Shown here piece by piece: positions 22,130 through 33,960 of a stretch of DNA of 64,000 nucleotides. Origin of the DNA: Neoechinorhynchus agilis. Lineage: Eukaryota > Acanthocephala. The translations under genes were made by a program, and so were the position numbers. The notes under the pieces were generated by a model. It ran no database searches. It saw only the letters and a program-made list of their open reading frames with translations, and had not been told where the DNA came from. Positions within the stretch are counted from its first letter, which is position 1; each line of letters begins with the position of its first letter. The stretch is taken from the NCBI GenBank assembly GCA_051530055.1, contig CM121341.1:11036001-11100000 (forward strand). The letters run 5' to 3'.

Positions 22130-22665
22130 TTATAAAGTAACCTTTCTGAAGATTATTTTATGTTCATCCCAAAACGGAAAGTAATTTTAAATGGAGCAAA
22201 TAATTACGCAAAAAATAATCAGTGACATATTGGCAATCTTTTTGAAGATTTCTTTATAGTATTTTTTTCATGCCCAAAAATAAAAAATAATTCTAGGTTG
22301 AGAATTAATTAAAAAAAGTATTAAAGTAATTCTTTGAAGATTTATATAAAGTATTTTTGTTAAATCCGGAAATTATTACGGAACTAAACAATCAATGGTA
22401 TTAAATTGATATTTCTGGAGATTTCTCCATAGTATTTTTAGCTCACGCCGAAAAATGAGAAATAATTTTAAATTAAGAATTGTTATTAAAGTAATCGTTT
22501 TGAAGATTTCTTTATAGTATTTTTGTTGAAGTAGTTTTAAATCAGGAAATAATTACGGAACTAGGCAATCAGTGGTATTAAAATGATCTTTTTGAAGATT
22601 TATAGTATTTTTGCTCACTCCAAAAAAATTATTTTAAATAGAGAATTATTTAAAGTTGCATTCGA
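22130..22665. repeat. Degenerate AT-rich tandem array, ~90-bp repeat in ~175-bp pairs
   Basis: TTGAAGATTT followed by TATAGTATTTTTG recurs near 22240, 22333, 22407, 22500 and 22592, about 90 bp apart. A second landmark, AATTACGGAACTA plus CAATCA(G)TGGTATTAAA, appears only in alternate units (near 22375 and 22548; diverged near 22203), giving a dimeric unit of about 170-175 bp. Confidence 0.6.
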
Positions 22666-22799
22666 CTGCTTTATATTGTGATTCAAGGATCAAAATAGTA
22701 GTTAAGATGATCGACACTTCAAGTAGATAATGCCGGCCGCTTAGATGGTCATCATAAATGCGAGTTTTCATCGATAGTTTTCTGTAGAAGGTTGATGGA

Positions 22800-23120
22800 T
22801 TGTAGATTGACTACTCAACCGCATGTAATCTTTTCGATTGCCCCTATTTTAGCAATTTACGAGGTTCAAAATAAATGTTTATTTTGGACAAAAATTTCGG
22901 AGTTTTATTCTTTCTTCAGGCTCCTGAAAAAACACACGCAATCTACAAAGGTAGTTAGGATTTAGCACCTCTGGATTCGCAGTGTATTTGTTCATATCTA
23001 CGAAAATCGGTTTGCTCGATCGCATGTTGATCAGTTGATGGATTGTCGGTCGTCCTTATTTTAGCAATTTACGCGGTTAAAACATTGCCTTTATTTTAGC
23101 CATTTGCGCGGAATGTTTTT
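22800..23120 (-). repeat. Dispersed repeat related to 8080-8207, two or three partial copies
   Basis: On the minus strand CTGAAGA (22919-22913) and CGAAA (22899-22895) bracket a decayed stem, followed by AAAATAAACATTTATTTT and the CGTAAATTGCTAAAATA tail. TTTTAGCAATTTACGCGGTT recurs at 23058-23078 and in part at 23090. Confidence 0.45.
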
Positions 23121-23181
23121 CGTAAATTCCACTCAACGTTCCCCCTTCGATTCAGGTTATTACATCCCTTCCTCGGCTTTT

Positions 23182-23472
23182 GGCATGAGGCTGCACCGAT
23201 CTCTTACACCAGAGAAGTGATCGAATCACTTAGATTCTGATGCATACGGTAATGAGTTTCGTTCATCCCTTCGGATTCTCCGATACCTCCAGGAGGCTGG
23301 ACTCATCAGTAAGTTTCCTCCCTTCATCGGGGTATTTCGTACCCTTTGGTTGTGCGTCATCAGCTTTAACGATTCTAACCCTTTGACACTGTACAAACTC
23401 ATTACTGTATGCATCAGAATCTAAGTGATTCAATCACTTCTCTGGTGTAAGAGATCGGTGTAGCCTCATGCC
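23182..23472 (-). mobile_element. SINE copy with ~75-bp inverted ends
   Basis: The central body (AACGAAACTCATTACCG, then CTTACTGATGAGTCCAGCC and GGGTACGAAATACCCCG on the minus strand) matches the SINE at 9772. Its outer ~75 bp form a near-perfect inverted repeat: GGCATGAGGCTGCACCGATC and CTTACACCAGAGAAGTGATC at left are mirrored at right down to GATGCATACnGTAATGAGTT. The B-box region is degraded. This copy is a snap-back structure, not an ordinary SINE. Confidence 0.75.
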
Positions 23473-23573
23473 GTGGCCTTATGCTAAAAGCCGAGGAAGA
23501 GATATAATTATCTGAATTTTGCTAGTAACATTTAAGAATTAACAAACAGTACCTCTTTCATTTACTTCTATAG

Positions 23574-26500
23574 ATGCCGGCACCAATTAAGCGGGTACTA
23601 TGCCTCTCAAAGACACTCAGATTACGATCACTGTGCTCGTTTCCTCTAGGAAGCCATTTACATTGTATTAGACATTGGATCTCATATGTCGTCACCATCA
23701 AGTGAAGGTTCCAGTTTGTCCTGTTTTGAGCAATCAATCCAAATAATCGATCTTTTAATCCAACGAAAAATATTTCAGGAGTATAAGGGAGCAATAGGAT
23801 TAATGATTGCTAACAGTTCTCAGACAGCAAATGCCTTGTACTCCAGTCAAGCTGGCACTAGTTCTGACTTTCAATACATATCAAGTGCTCAACCATTGAG
23901 TCTTATAAACTGGGATATTTTGAAATATTTGCGGACAAAAGTACATTTGACTGATGTCTCGTCAGTCGATATGGTGGATGCCCTAGTCATTACCAGTCAC
24001 CATCTTAGACAAGAGGTTGCCTTGTTGTAAGTATCAAAATTTTATTTTAAACACTGTTTTACTTACGTTTAAGGGAAGCCAATCATTCCATTCGAAGAGT
24101 TTTAGTTTTCTCTAATTTTGAATCGTCCAAATCAATATCTAAATATGAACAGAGCCAAATTGATGACATTTGCGGTGCATTGGCCAAACAGAATATCAGC
24201 GTTGATGTGATGTACGTTTTGAGGAATGAGAATAACGTTTACATTTGTCCTAGATGTCCAGCTAAGTTGGAGAGAGACGTTGATCGAAACGCGATAATTA
24301 ACCCAATCGTGAATATTATTCAAAAAATTACTCAAAGACTTGAGGGTTCGTTTTATGCGTACAGGTTGGTGGCGCCAAGATATCTTTTGGTTTTTTGCAT
24401 GACGAGTATTTAGTGAAGCAGCTGAAGCCTTGAGCAACTTTGAAGGGCGAACCGTCAGACCTCCCAATGTCGTTCTCACTTTTCGAAGGGGTCTCTTGTG
24501 CGCTTTGAAGTAAATTTGTAAATTCTAGCACGAAAACGTTTACTACCTTCGTGTACCATACACGACTTTGTTGTGTTCTTTTTTTCTGCACAACCAAAGG
24601 AGATGAAATACCGCTGAAGGAAGGAAACTCACGGATGAGTCGAGGATCAACGCAGACCAGCGCTTTTCTGACCAAATCGGCGGGTTATGTGCCCAAGTTC
24701 AGCCGTGTAGAATAACTTAATTTACGCTGATTGTGATTTTTGACCACATCTATTTTCGATTTCTCCTCAACATTGGAGTGAGAACGTCATCGATACTCCT
24801 ACTAAGTTTTTAATGGAATTGGCTCCTAACTTGGAAATACCCGTTTCAATGTACATAAAGGTAAGTTCAATACGTTGGATTTTGTTCTTTGCAAACATTA
24901 AACTAAGGTTCGGGAATCGAAGCCTTCTGTGTTTAAGTTTAAGAAAGTATTGAAGAGTGATCCAAATGTTGAGATAGAGACTCGGCGAAGGCTTGTACGA
25001 AGAGATGATCCCGAAAATCCATTGGAATATGACGACATTGTATCGGGTATTGCATCACCTTTACGTTCAGCATTAAGATTAAACTTGATTTTGCTCTAGG
25101 CTACATGTACGGCTCAACATTCGTTCCATTTGACCGCGACGACGCCAGTGATTTGCTAAAATACGAGAGCGAGCGCAGTTTAAAGCTGATTGGATTCACG
25201 CCTCTGCAAAATGTAGGCTTTCCTTTTCACGAAATACGTTCTATCGATTACTCACGTAGCTTAAAACTCATTTGTTTACATCCGATGGAGTTTATCAAGT
25301 GATTCCTTCAAAGGATGAAACCACAACCTTGTACTCCGCCCTTCTGGCGTCACTTTATGAAACTCAGACTGCAGCTATCGTACGCAAAATTTATCGAAAA
25401 GGATGTCAACCCGAGATCGGAGCTCTAATTCCGTCGATCAAACACTCTTGCTTTTATTATTACAGACTTCCATTTGCACAGGATATTAAGGATTGTGAAT
25501 TCAAGGAAGATGATAGTCAAGTTTCAGGTTTGGGTTTTCTCAATGTTTGAAACCAAACTCCTTTTGTGTGTTAATGATTCCTTTGTAGAGGCGCAAGCGT
25601 TGGCTATTGATCGTCTTATCGATTGTTTGGATATGTGTGCGACGAGCTTGAGCGAGTAAGTTTCCTTTAATTTTTTCGTTAAATAAAGATAGTTTAGTTT
25701 CGGCACAGACGAACTATTTAAACCTCAGAATACGTTTAATCCATCGCTACAAAGAAAGTTTCAGGTTTGATTCCAAAAAGTGGGCCATTGAACGATCGTC
25801 CTTAATTATTAACCACGGAATTTGTAAATTTAACTTGAGAATCTTACTTTTGTACTCTATCGTTTATATGCTACAATATGCAAAAGTAAAGCCTAATTTT
25901 GCGCGCCTTATGTTTTTTGTATGATTCACTTTTGTTTACTTTAGTGTTTGAGCTCACGATTTATTGACCCAAACTCCTCAGTAGACGCGATTCTGTCTAA
26001 AGGCAGCGAACTTGATGATAAAATTTATCGCTTCTGCTCGGGTTCTAGAGTAGAAGAGGCAGTAGAAGCCGTTAGAGACTTATTTGATATAAAACCCATA
26101 GAATCGGCGATTAAGACCGGGGCCGAAATGTTCAAAGACGTGCCAGTTGCTAGAATAGAAGGTCCTATTCGTGGAGACTCCGTGGATATCCGACTATTTA
26201 ATGAACCCGAGCAAAAAGAACGTATCGGTTCACTAATACCTGATCAGGATTACTCTGCTCTAACTGAGAAATACCCGAACCTATTGCATTCGCTATCTAT
26301 ATCACTCTATGAAGTGATTAAAGATCTCATTTTGGCTTCGGACGATACACTCACTTTTTTCGATCGAGCACTGCAGTGTTGGTCAGTGATGCGGGAGGTG
26401 TGCTTGAAAAGAAGTGAGCCAAATGTGTTCAACGAAATACTTAAAGGGCTTAAAGAATCTATTCAAGTGAACAGCAGAATCGGAGAATTTTGGCCTCTAC

Positions 26501-26742
26501 TAGTTCAACGTATGTTTTTAAACAATGCGTTTCGACGTGTGATTGTTGTATGATTTGTTAAAGGTCGCATTACTCTTATTAACCGGGATGAGTGTTCTAA
26601 CTCACATGTCTTGAAAGAAGAAGCCGAAGCGTTTTTGGAGGAAGACGAAGGGCTTGGTACTGTCGACGAGGGATTAAATGAAGACGATTTGGTTGGAGTG
26701 TGCCTTACTCGACTCTCCATTAACCTTAACTTTTCATTTTAG
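23574..26742 (+). CDS. XRCC5: Ku80 (XRCC5; C. elegans CKU-80), DNA end-binding subunit
   Basis: Twelve exons with GT-AG introns: 23574-23594, 23650-24026, 24074-24364, 24414-24509, 24779-24860, 24908-25046, 25100-25212, 25260-25527, 25589-25655, 25698-25764, 25945-26509, 26564-26742; 754 residues in one frame (human 732). Ku70/Ku80 forms the ring that loads on broken DNA ends in non-homologous end joining. The N-terminal von Willebrand A-like domain starts MPAPIKR-EAIYIVLDIGSHM. The beta-barrel shows YMYGSTFVPFD (human FRYGSDIVPFS) and LIPSIKHSCFYYYRLPF; then the bridge EAQALAIDRLIDCLD. The C-terminal helical domain reads IGEFWPLLVQ-RRITLINRDE and ends acidic. The terminal DNA-PKcs-binding motif is not evident. 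A pyrimidine tract and TATAG lie right before the ATG. Intron 4 carries a SINE piece. Confidence 0.95.
24587..24715 (+). mobile_element. SINE fragment inside a Ku80 intron
   Basis: Plus-strand body and 3' end: ACAACCAAAGGAGATGAAAT, GGAAACTCACGGATGAGTC and GGGTTATGTGCCCAAG. The head and the middle are missing. It explains the unusual length of this intron (269 nt). Confidence 0.65.
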
Positions 26743-29700
26743 CTCGATTTAATGTGACGTTTCGGCCTAAAAATAATCTTTTTCTGAGAGAGAAATAATT
26801 GATGTATTTGGGCATAAAACCGATCGTTTAAATTGTCACGTAAATCTACTAAAACATGATTTGTGAATAGTTTGATCAGATCTTTCAAATCGATCAAAAA
26901 TCTATCCGAATCGCATAATAAATAAAAACATACAGGGTGCTATTTTTTTATCAATTATACATATTGGCTTCCAAGTTGGATTTTGGAAGCTATTATGGGC
27001 GATTCACCTCTTTTACATATTTTTTAGATGACTGAAAAAACGAAGCGTCCTGACGAAATATTTCATATTCATATAATATCTTTTATCCTCGATTATCATC
27101 ACTACAATTCATTTGAAGCTGAGCTCTCACCTTGATAATGTGGTGCAGGTTGAAAAACACAGCATAACTAGAAAGTCTTAATCAATTTCAACATGAAATT
27201 TTCTTGACCAAGACACTGGAAAAATAAGGATTTGGCAATTGCGAAGAATGAAATTGGCGTATTGTGAGAAATTCAATATATGTTAGTTATTGTTGGTACT
27301 CTTTCTACTCGAAGGTACTTTTTCATACCTTCTATATCACGCTCCATTTTTAGAATGATAGAGCCCCTTCTTGGACAAAGGACTTGCTGCGGAAACTAGT
27401 CCCTAGGGAACTTCAATCGCAGTTTCCTCCATGTGGCAACGCAATTAGAGGTGATCTAGATCAACCGGAATCTGCAACGGTCAGCCTCTCGGCCGTACTT
27501 GAAGATCCTGTCCCATTCCACAACCGTTGGGGTCTTAAAGCCCGTTGTTCACTTCCATCCGGACTTGGGAAAAACCCGATGACAGCGATGGTTTCTCTTA
27601 GATGGTCGTTCATGTTGATCTGACCGAGGTTCGAACCCACTCCTCGCGTGCGTTGATGCATCGCTCGCTCTAGACAAGGATGAATTGTATCAGCGTATAG
27701 AACTCGAAACGGATGCCCTATGAGCAAATGATCGCATATATTTATCGGACAAACAATAGAAGCTTTAGTTAACTTATTAATTTAATCTATAAACCGCTTT
27801 CTGCCACCACTGAAAGGAAAGCAACAAAACGAAAATTTACTATTTTGTTCTTACAAAAACGGAGGGGGTTTCGACGCGTAACCGCTTGCGAATAAAACGA
27901 ACGTTTTGCAATGAAAATTAGTACTTATCGATCGTACAACAGAATAAGTAATTAAATCAATGAACTTGAAAACTTCTCGCTGTGTTGAAATTTCATCAAC
28001 CGAATATTTTTAAAGTGTAATACATGCATTTTCTTAACATAAGACTGAATTAGTAGAAGACCTGGCATATTAATTTTGATTTTTAAAGCGTGATCAACTT
28101 CTGCTTAAAAATATAGGTCTCAACAACGCTCGCTTCCGTTTCCATGCATTTGCACAATAGAGTTCTGTTCGTTTTTAGTAACGCAATGCATTCTACTTTC
28201 GTTAGCCCGTCTTTTAAATCAATTTGTGCTCTTTAGATACTTTACTTTAGAGTATCTTTCAATTTTCCATTCTAAACTTTGAATAGAAAGTCTTTATGAG
28301 ACACCCTTGTGGGATCAACACGACGCTACCCGACTCACGTCTTATCATGAATCCTCAAAGAATTCGTATAAAAGAACAGCAACCCTTTTCGATTCAATTG
28401 TTTCACTAAAAATCACAATGCAGTCTTTGTTACTGAATTAGAAATGTGAGTAAATCGTTTGAAACCATACATATTGTTGACTTTTATTCAGTCGAATTCC
28501 ACTAAAGGACGCCCACTTAATAAAAAAAGTCCATCAGCTGGTCTCAATCAAAAGGCTTTTTGGATGATTAGCACGTATCGGGACCATGTGCAACGCTTCG
28601 TTTGTCTTTGTTAACGAACTGTAAGAGCGATAATGCCAATCTCATAGATAAAGCACGAAAAATCGCTTGATGCAGCCATACAGCCCCCAAAAGTGGTATT
28701 GCCACTGTACATTTGCTGTATGCTTCAATGGCTAAAATTTAATCTTGGAAGCGGTCCAGTGGAGTAAGTATTATACCAAGGAAACAGGTGACGAGATTCC
28801 CCCTCCCGTCTAACAGCTGATGGAAATGTCACAAAGAAACTTTGCCAGACTGTTGCGTTCACAAACGAAGTGCTTCCGATCATATTCGGTTGCAAAAAGG
28901 TGCTAACACGAGCACCGAATAGGCATACTCTAAAGATTGTCTACGAAACAAGTTTTAAACTCATATATTCTTGTTTTGGATTGTTATCTTCATGCGAAAA
29001 GATACTTTCCTTTGATAGTTTTGCCACCGCAGATTTAAATTGGCAAAACTACCAAAAGAAAATATTCTTATTTATAGGCCGTTTCACGTTTATCTTTTAT
29101 GTGATTTACGTTTTCTGTCATTCCGAACAAAAAGACAAATGTCATGTTAATGCCCGAGAAATATCGTAGTGTCTACCGATAAGCCTTGTAGCTAAATACG
29201 CTAATGTCGCCGAAGCATTTTTCTATGTTTGCGAAATAGGTTCCAATGTTCTTTGCGATCTAAGGAATGTAGCACATTTTATCATTAGAGAAGGTCGTTT
29301 CGCTCCAAGAAATCGCACATGGTTGCACCCTAGGCATCGTCGTCGTCGTAGTAATCTTATCGACCTTGGCAATCGATATTCCACGCTCCTTTACCGCTTC
29401 TAAAAATCCCCGTGGACTTGCTATTGAAAAGAAAATTCGTTTCTTAGTGGTAACGACGTTTTTTCACCATGGAACCCGTTCGTTCTCTCGACATGTCTCT
29501 ATAACCCATATTAGCATGCCATCGCGAAACGGAAGGCGGTGGTACAGAGCGAGCGATAAGATTGTGCGCTTGGTAACCAGAGAAAACGACTTCATGAGAC
29601 ATTAGCGCAACTGCCTGTTTTCCTTCCACTCAGAGAGCATTTGGTGTATGTTCCCGTTTCTAAAATCGCTCTTTATCAATGACATTGTAAGGGAATGGCT

Positions 29701-29750
29701 CGCCGTCGTTTGCATCCACACTCAAATCCATCGTAGATACACATAAAGAA
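26743..29750. other. Intergenic, no supported gene
   Basis: A TATAAAAG box lies at 28368, but the ATG at 28419 is followed by a stop after seven codons. ORFs at 28870-29169 and 29366-29605 show no protein-like features. 27360-27735 is listed separately. Confidence 0.5.
27360..27735 (-). repeat. Possible second SINE-like or dispersed repeat
   Basis: GC-richer than its surroundings. GGGTTCGAACC near 27632 is a perfect B-box-like palindrome, and on the minus strand TAGAGCGAGCGATG about 35 nt upstream could be a weak A box. No second copy is seen in the window, so this rests only on composition and the B-box-like site. Confidence 0.25.
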
Positions 29751-32327
29751 ATGACTGAGGATCGTCAAGTGGAACCAATTCACCGCCCACGTTCCTCATC
29801 AATGGAAAACGTTTGTCTAACACACAATAATGCAACAAATGACAACACTTGCAGGTTATGTATAATCTTGCCTGATGATCAAATATCGCAATCCCGCCAC
29901 CACCATCACCACCACCGGCAACAACAGCAAACGTACCTAAGCCTTGTCGTCGAGACTCAGACACCCATTTTAGACCTTTTAGTCTATGTTTCAAGTGTTT
30001 GCCATTTTAATCCATCTGACTATGTTTTATGTCTATCCAACTCGTCAGGTTCCATTCTGCTTCCACTTAGACCGAGTCAACGAGTCGGAGATGCTGTACC
30101 GAACCTAGCAAATGAGGCGAGCTTTCTGAGGGTCGTTGCTAAACAATCGAACCTTGTTAGCTGGCAAAAAATGTCAAGTATTCAGAAACAACCGTCTGAT
30201 GGATCTCGAAAACGACTATTTCCTATGGTATTTGTGCCAACCGTCATTATGCCAAATGGACGAATATGGCAACCGCCTGCTGAAACGACGTCCACTACCA
30301 TCAATACCAACGTTAACGCCGCAGAGCAGAGATTAAGTCACTTGCTAACTACATCGAGCTTCTCAACCCGAATTCGGGGTTACGCAACCGAAAAACCCGG
30401 AATCCAATTATGTCAACAAGAAAATTTAATCAGGATTCATTTAAATATTTAATGAGAAACAATTATCCGACCAGCGTACATTTCATGCAAATTCGATTTA
30501 AGGCGAAACGTTGAAGCAATCTAAGGAAAATCAATATGCTAGTTTTGGTTTTAATTTGTTGAATTCGGAAGTGTTTCTGACGATGAAGCTAAAGGAAACT
30601 TCTGCCCTGTGAAGTGATAACCTACTTTTTAAAAGCAGTGGCATTTTCTTTGAATTATTTTGAATTTTATAATAAAAGTGGGGCGTAGTGGTAAAAAAAC
30701 CCTATAGATCTACCGAAATTATCGAAACCCAGTACATGTCAAACGCATGTGATCCGTACTCATTTTACCCTTTTTAAATGGGTTCACAACAACCTTAAAT
30801 TGATCGAAAGGGAGTAGTTGATAACCTTTCCATCTTCAGTTGTCCGTTTGATTGCATCTTTATGAATATAAACATCATTTTCGCTTTTAAGGCCTAGAAA
30901 AGTTTTGCCTTATCTACAACAATAAGTGTATTTAGCACGTAGATATGAACGCAAAGGTGGTTTTTTTGCAATTCCTTCTAAGTGTAACATGAACTATTTT
31001 TGTCGTTTGAGAAATTACTTCCTTCTGTCAACGCGATTTCCAATATAAGCTGCCCGTTTTTCAACTCTCCCAAGGAGTTGAGAACCGATGAGATGGATGA
31101 AGTGTGTAAGGAAACTGGACTTGATCAGAACGAGTATGTATTTCGAACAAAGTCTGATGGAGCGGTAGTGCCCCATTCTTTGCGATTACGGGATTTGGCC
31201 AATAGCAAGGATGATGTTGTCCTTGAGTTAGTACCAGCACTTAAGCACTGTGATCTAGCAGAGACCGAACAATCGGTTGATCGGATGTACAGTAGCAGAT
31301 CGGTAGGTCGACCTTCACAAGCCCATAAGGCTGACCAGCGTAAGACGGTTTGTTTCAGCGATGCGGAGGTATGTACTGAAAGTCCAACAAGGAACATTAC
31401 GAGTTTTCGAAGTGTTAACGAATACGTTGTGAACGGTATTGGGGTCAATGGGAGACTACCAGGGCGGCAGATAGACAAAGGGAAGTACATGAGGAGGATA
31501 AACTTTACACTTTCCTTTGTATAGAATACACGTCGTCAATAAGAAATGAGCCAACGATAGATGAAACAGTCGCCAGTAGACAGAAAAGAAGAGCTCCTCC
31601 GCCGCCAGGGAGTTTAGTGTGCATGAATCATCCACCTGAATGGTCACTACGTTCAAAATCCACAATAGAAGATATCAGTGAGGATTTTCAGCAAGCGTTA
31701 ATGATGGGACGCGAAACGCTATTCGCCAAAGAATCTAGTGATCAATCCACTCAGACTTGTGTTGAGTTTGAACCAGCTAAGCCTTTTCATATCGACCAGA
31801 GCGTCCAAACGAGTGACGCTGAGTTTAAAACCGTCACATTGTTGGAGCATTCGTATGTTGAAAGAAGGAAAAGTCTAGAATATGCAATCGATAAATCACC
31901 TTCCGATCCGGTGGGTAACTTGTGCTCAGTAATGCGCGATTTACCAGAAGTTTCGAAAGTACATCCTCTCATTCAACACGTTCAACCGAGTGATTCTTAT
32001 AGAAGAAGATTTGCAGCCGGAAGTAGTAATGTGAGTCGGATAATCAGAGACCATGATCGTCTCTTACCGATTCATGTCAGCTCAATCATCCATGAGCACC
32101 TTTTGTTCCCCATGAACTGCCAAGCAATAGTTCTCGCCAGTAAAGAAAAACCATTGAAAGTGCCAGTCGCTATTGAGGTCACCGAACGCACGACCCTTGT
32201 TCAATGCACTGTAACCGTGGAAGCTGAGGGTAAAATTGTGTCGAGCACTACGAGAGCTCTGGAAGGTGAGGGGGATTTAATTGTTGGAAATCTCGAATTG
32301 AATGATGAATGCATCGGGAATGAATGA
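29751..32327 (+). CDS. Cordon-bleu (COBL)-like actin-regulatory protein
   Basis: At least three exons: 29751 to about 30220-30452, about 31016-31500, and about 31530-32327. COBL proteins nucleate actin filaments and bind syndapin through KRAP motifs. Exon 1 carries a ubiquitin-like segment, YLSLVVETQTPILDLLVYVS then NPSDYVLCLSNSSG and LRPSQRVGD, as in the N-terminal COBL domain. Exon 2 repeats that theme (EVCKETGLDQNEYVF, LRLRDLANSKDDVVLEL). Exon 3 opens with RQKRRAPPPPG, a clear KRAP motif. The remainder is polar with a beta-rich end (VAIEVTERTTLVQCTVTVE). WH2 actin-binding motifs are not evident. Splice sites are not all resolved: the donor GTACAT at about 31491 and the acceptor near 31525 or 31547 are likely. 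An overlapping frame (32302-32628) might be a further exon. Confidence 0.6.
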
Positions 32328-32728
32328 CAGTATTGATCAAGGCGATCGCTGTGTTGTGCACAATGTTCGCATACACACTCGATGCGACAATGAAATGATC
32401 TTAAGAAAATTAAAGAAAATGAATGTGGAGGATCTTTTAGAAGATTTCTTGAGCCACTCAAAAAACTCGTCCGAAATCCACGATGGTTTTCCCATTTATA
32501 ATTTCCCAGTGAATTGCCGAATGAGGTCACCTCACAGAGATGGAAAATGCCAAATGATTATTCAAATAACTCACGTCTCATATTACGTCACATACACAAT
32601 TCTTCCGGATGAAGAACTATACGTTTAACACCTGAATGTTTTGACTTAGACGCTCGGACTAGAATGGAGAATCACTACGAGAAAATCCAAAGGAATGATG
32701 GATTTCATGGGATGTTGTGGTTCTCATA

Positions 32729-32876
32729 ATTTCAACTTGTGGTGAAGATAATCCCGGTTAAAAATCATTTTATTGTTCTGAAATAGTTTAGAAAGAGAGG
32801 AAACCTCGCCTTATCTATCATTGCTTGTAAGTTTTTAATTATGTGACCGGGATTATGTTCACCACAAGTTAAAATT
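32729..32876. mobile_element. MITE-like element with ~30-bp terminal inverted repeats
   Basis: Ends TTCAACTTGTGGTGAAGATA-ATCCCGGT and its near-perfect inverse (one mismatch in the central 22 bp). Inner part contains GGAAACCTCGCCTTATC and CATTGCTTGTAAG. Partial copies: 16600-16730, 18570-18640, 33370-33470, 38270-38345, 39780-39840. Confidence 0.75.
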
Positions 32877-32884
32877 TATCACCC

Positions 32885-33470
32885 CGATCCTCCTGATAGA
32901 AAATATTTCCATTGAGATGTTTCGAGAGAGGGATGCCTCAGCGATCATCTAAGCCACGAAATATCTAGAGATTTTCTATCCGTTAGGAGAATGTGACCAC
33001 CAAGTCTCCTAAAATTGAAAATCCTCCTTGCAAATTTCATTTTCCTCCACCCGCCAAATACCTACATAAGATTTTCCACAGACAATCAAAATACCTCTCA
33101 ACTCTACTCGCCCCTTTCAAAAATCATTTTATTGAATTTAAAAATATTTCGAAAGAGGAAACCTCGCCTTATCCCAATAAAATGAAGGGCAATAAGGCGA
33201 ATTTTAGCGTAAAACTACCTGCCAGTGACGAAGTTAAAATCAATAGAACACACACACGATACAGTGCAGGGTTTACGAGCAGGGAATACGGTCCCCGAAC
33301 CTTGTTGGAAGTGGCGAATCTGTCAACCCGAGCCTACTAGACAAAACATAAAAACGAACCATAACCAAAAACGTTTTTTTAGATGATTGATAAGGCGAGG
33401 TTTCCTCTTCCGAAATATTTCCTAATAATAAAATGATTTTTAACCGGGATTATCTTCACCATAAGTCAAA
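32885..33470. repeat. Mosaic of hairpin-element pieces
   Basis: 32887-32993 is another palindromic element (TGATAGAAAATATTTCC mirrored by ATTTTCTATCCGTTAGGAG; diverged copy at 12410). 33020-33120 matches the 12770/63680 repeat. 33370-33470 is an end of the GGTGAAGATAATCCCGG element. A 115-codon ORF across this patch is not a gene. Confidence 0.55.
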
Positions 33471-33960
33471 ATGGCTTTATGTGTATCACAAACTCCACCT
33501 GAATTTCTCTAAATGCTTCGAAACGATCCCTTTGTTCTTCGGAAGCCATACATCCTCCCCCGAGCTTCTAAATGGCATCCTACGAGTCACCTCCCTAAGA
33601 TTTGAGTCTCCAATTTTAATAAAACTTGAAATGAGATTTGCACATCACTCTCTCCCTCAAGTTCAACACCTTTAAAATTTATCTCCTCAAACGCCTCCTA
33701 CATTTAGGAATCCCTTCCCCAACCTTGCAACCTTTCCAAATAGCTAATCCGCCGTCTTGAAATGTTTCATAAAAGAGCATCAAAAATTTACACAACTTAC
33801 TTTCCCCCTTCCTTTCAACCAACATTTTTATAAGATGAAGCTCGACTGCACTACTTTCTCCGTGTGCATTAAGTGCAGATTTCTTAAATATTCCACTAAC
33901 TGTGATTCCAGCACTAAAATCCATCTCTTATTTGTAGCCTTTCTTATTGATTCCACACTT
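33470..33960 (+). mobile_element. Old LINE relic (RT C-terminal part)
   Basis: HLNFSKCFETIPLFF and RFAHHSLP here parallel LTFNLDKCFEIIPSIS in the LINE relic at 41560-41620; further on, LLKRLLHLGIPSPT parallels LLKRIRFLGMSSKD of that relic. Many frame changes; only the order of segments is conserved. Confidence 0.5.

Noticed and set aside
27384-27727. Overlapping ORFs of 79 and 88 codons as a gene
   Set aside because: The higher GC content and B-box-like palindrome suggest a repeat; neither frame resembles a protein.
32993-33340. 115-codon ORF
   Set aside because: It crosses a patchwork of dispersed repeats and ends at a hairpin element; no domain is visible.
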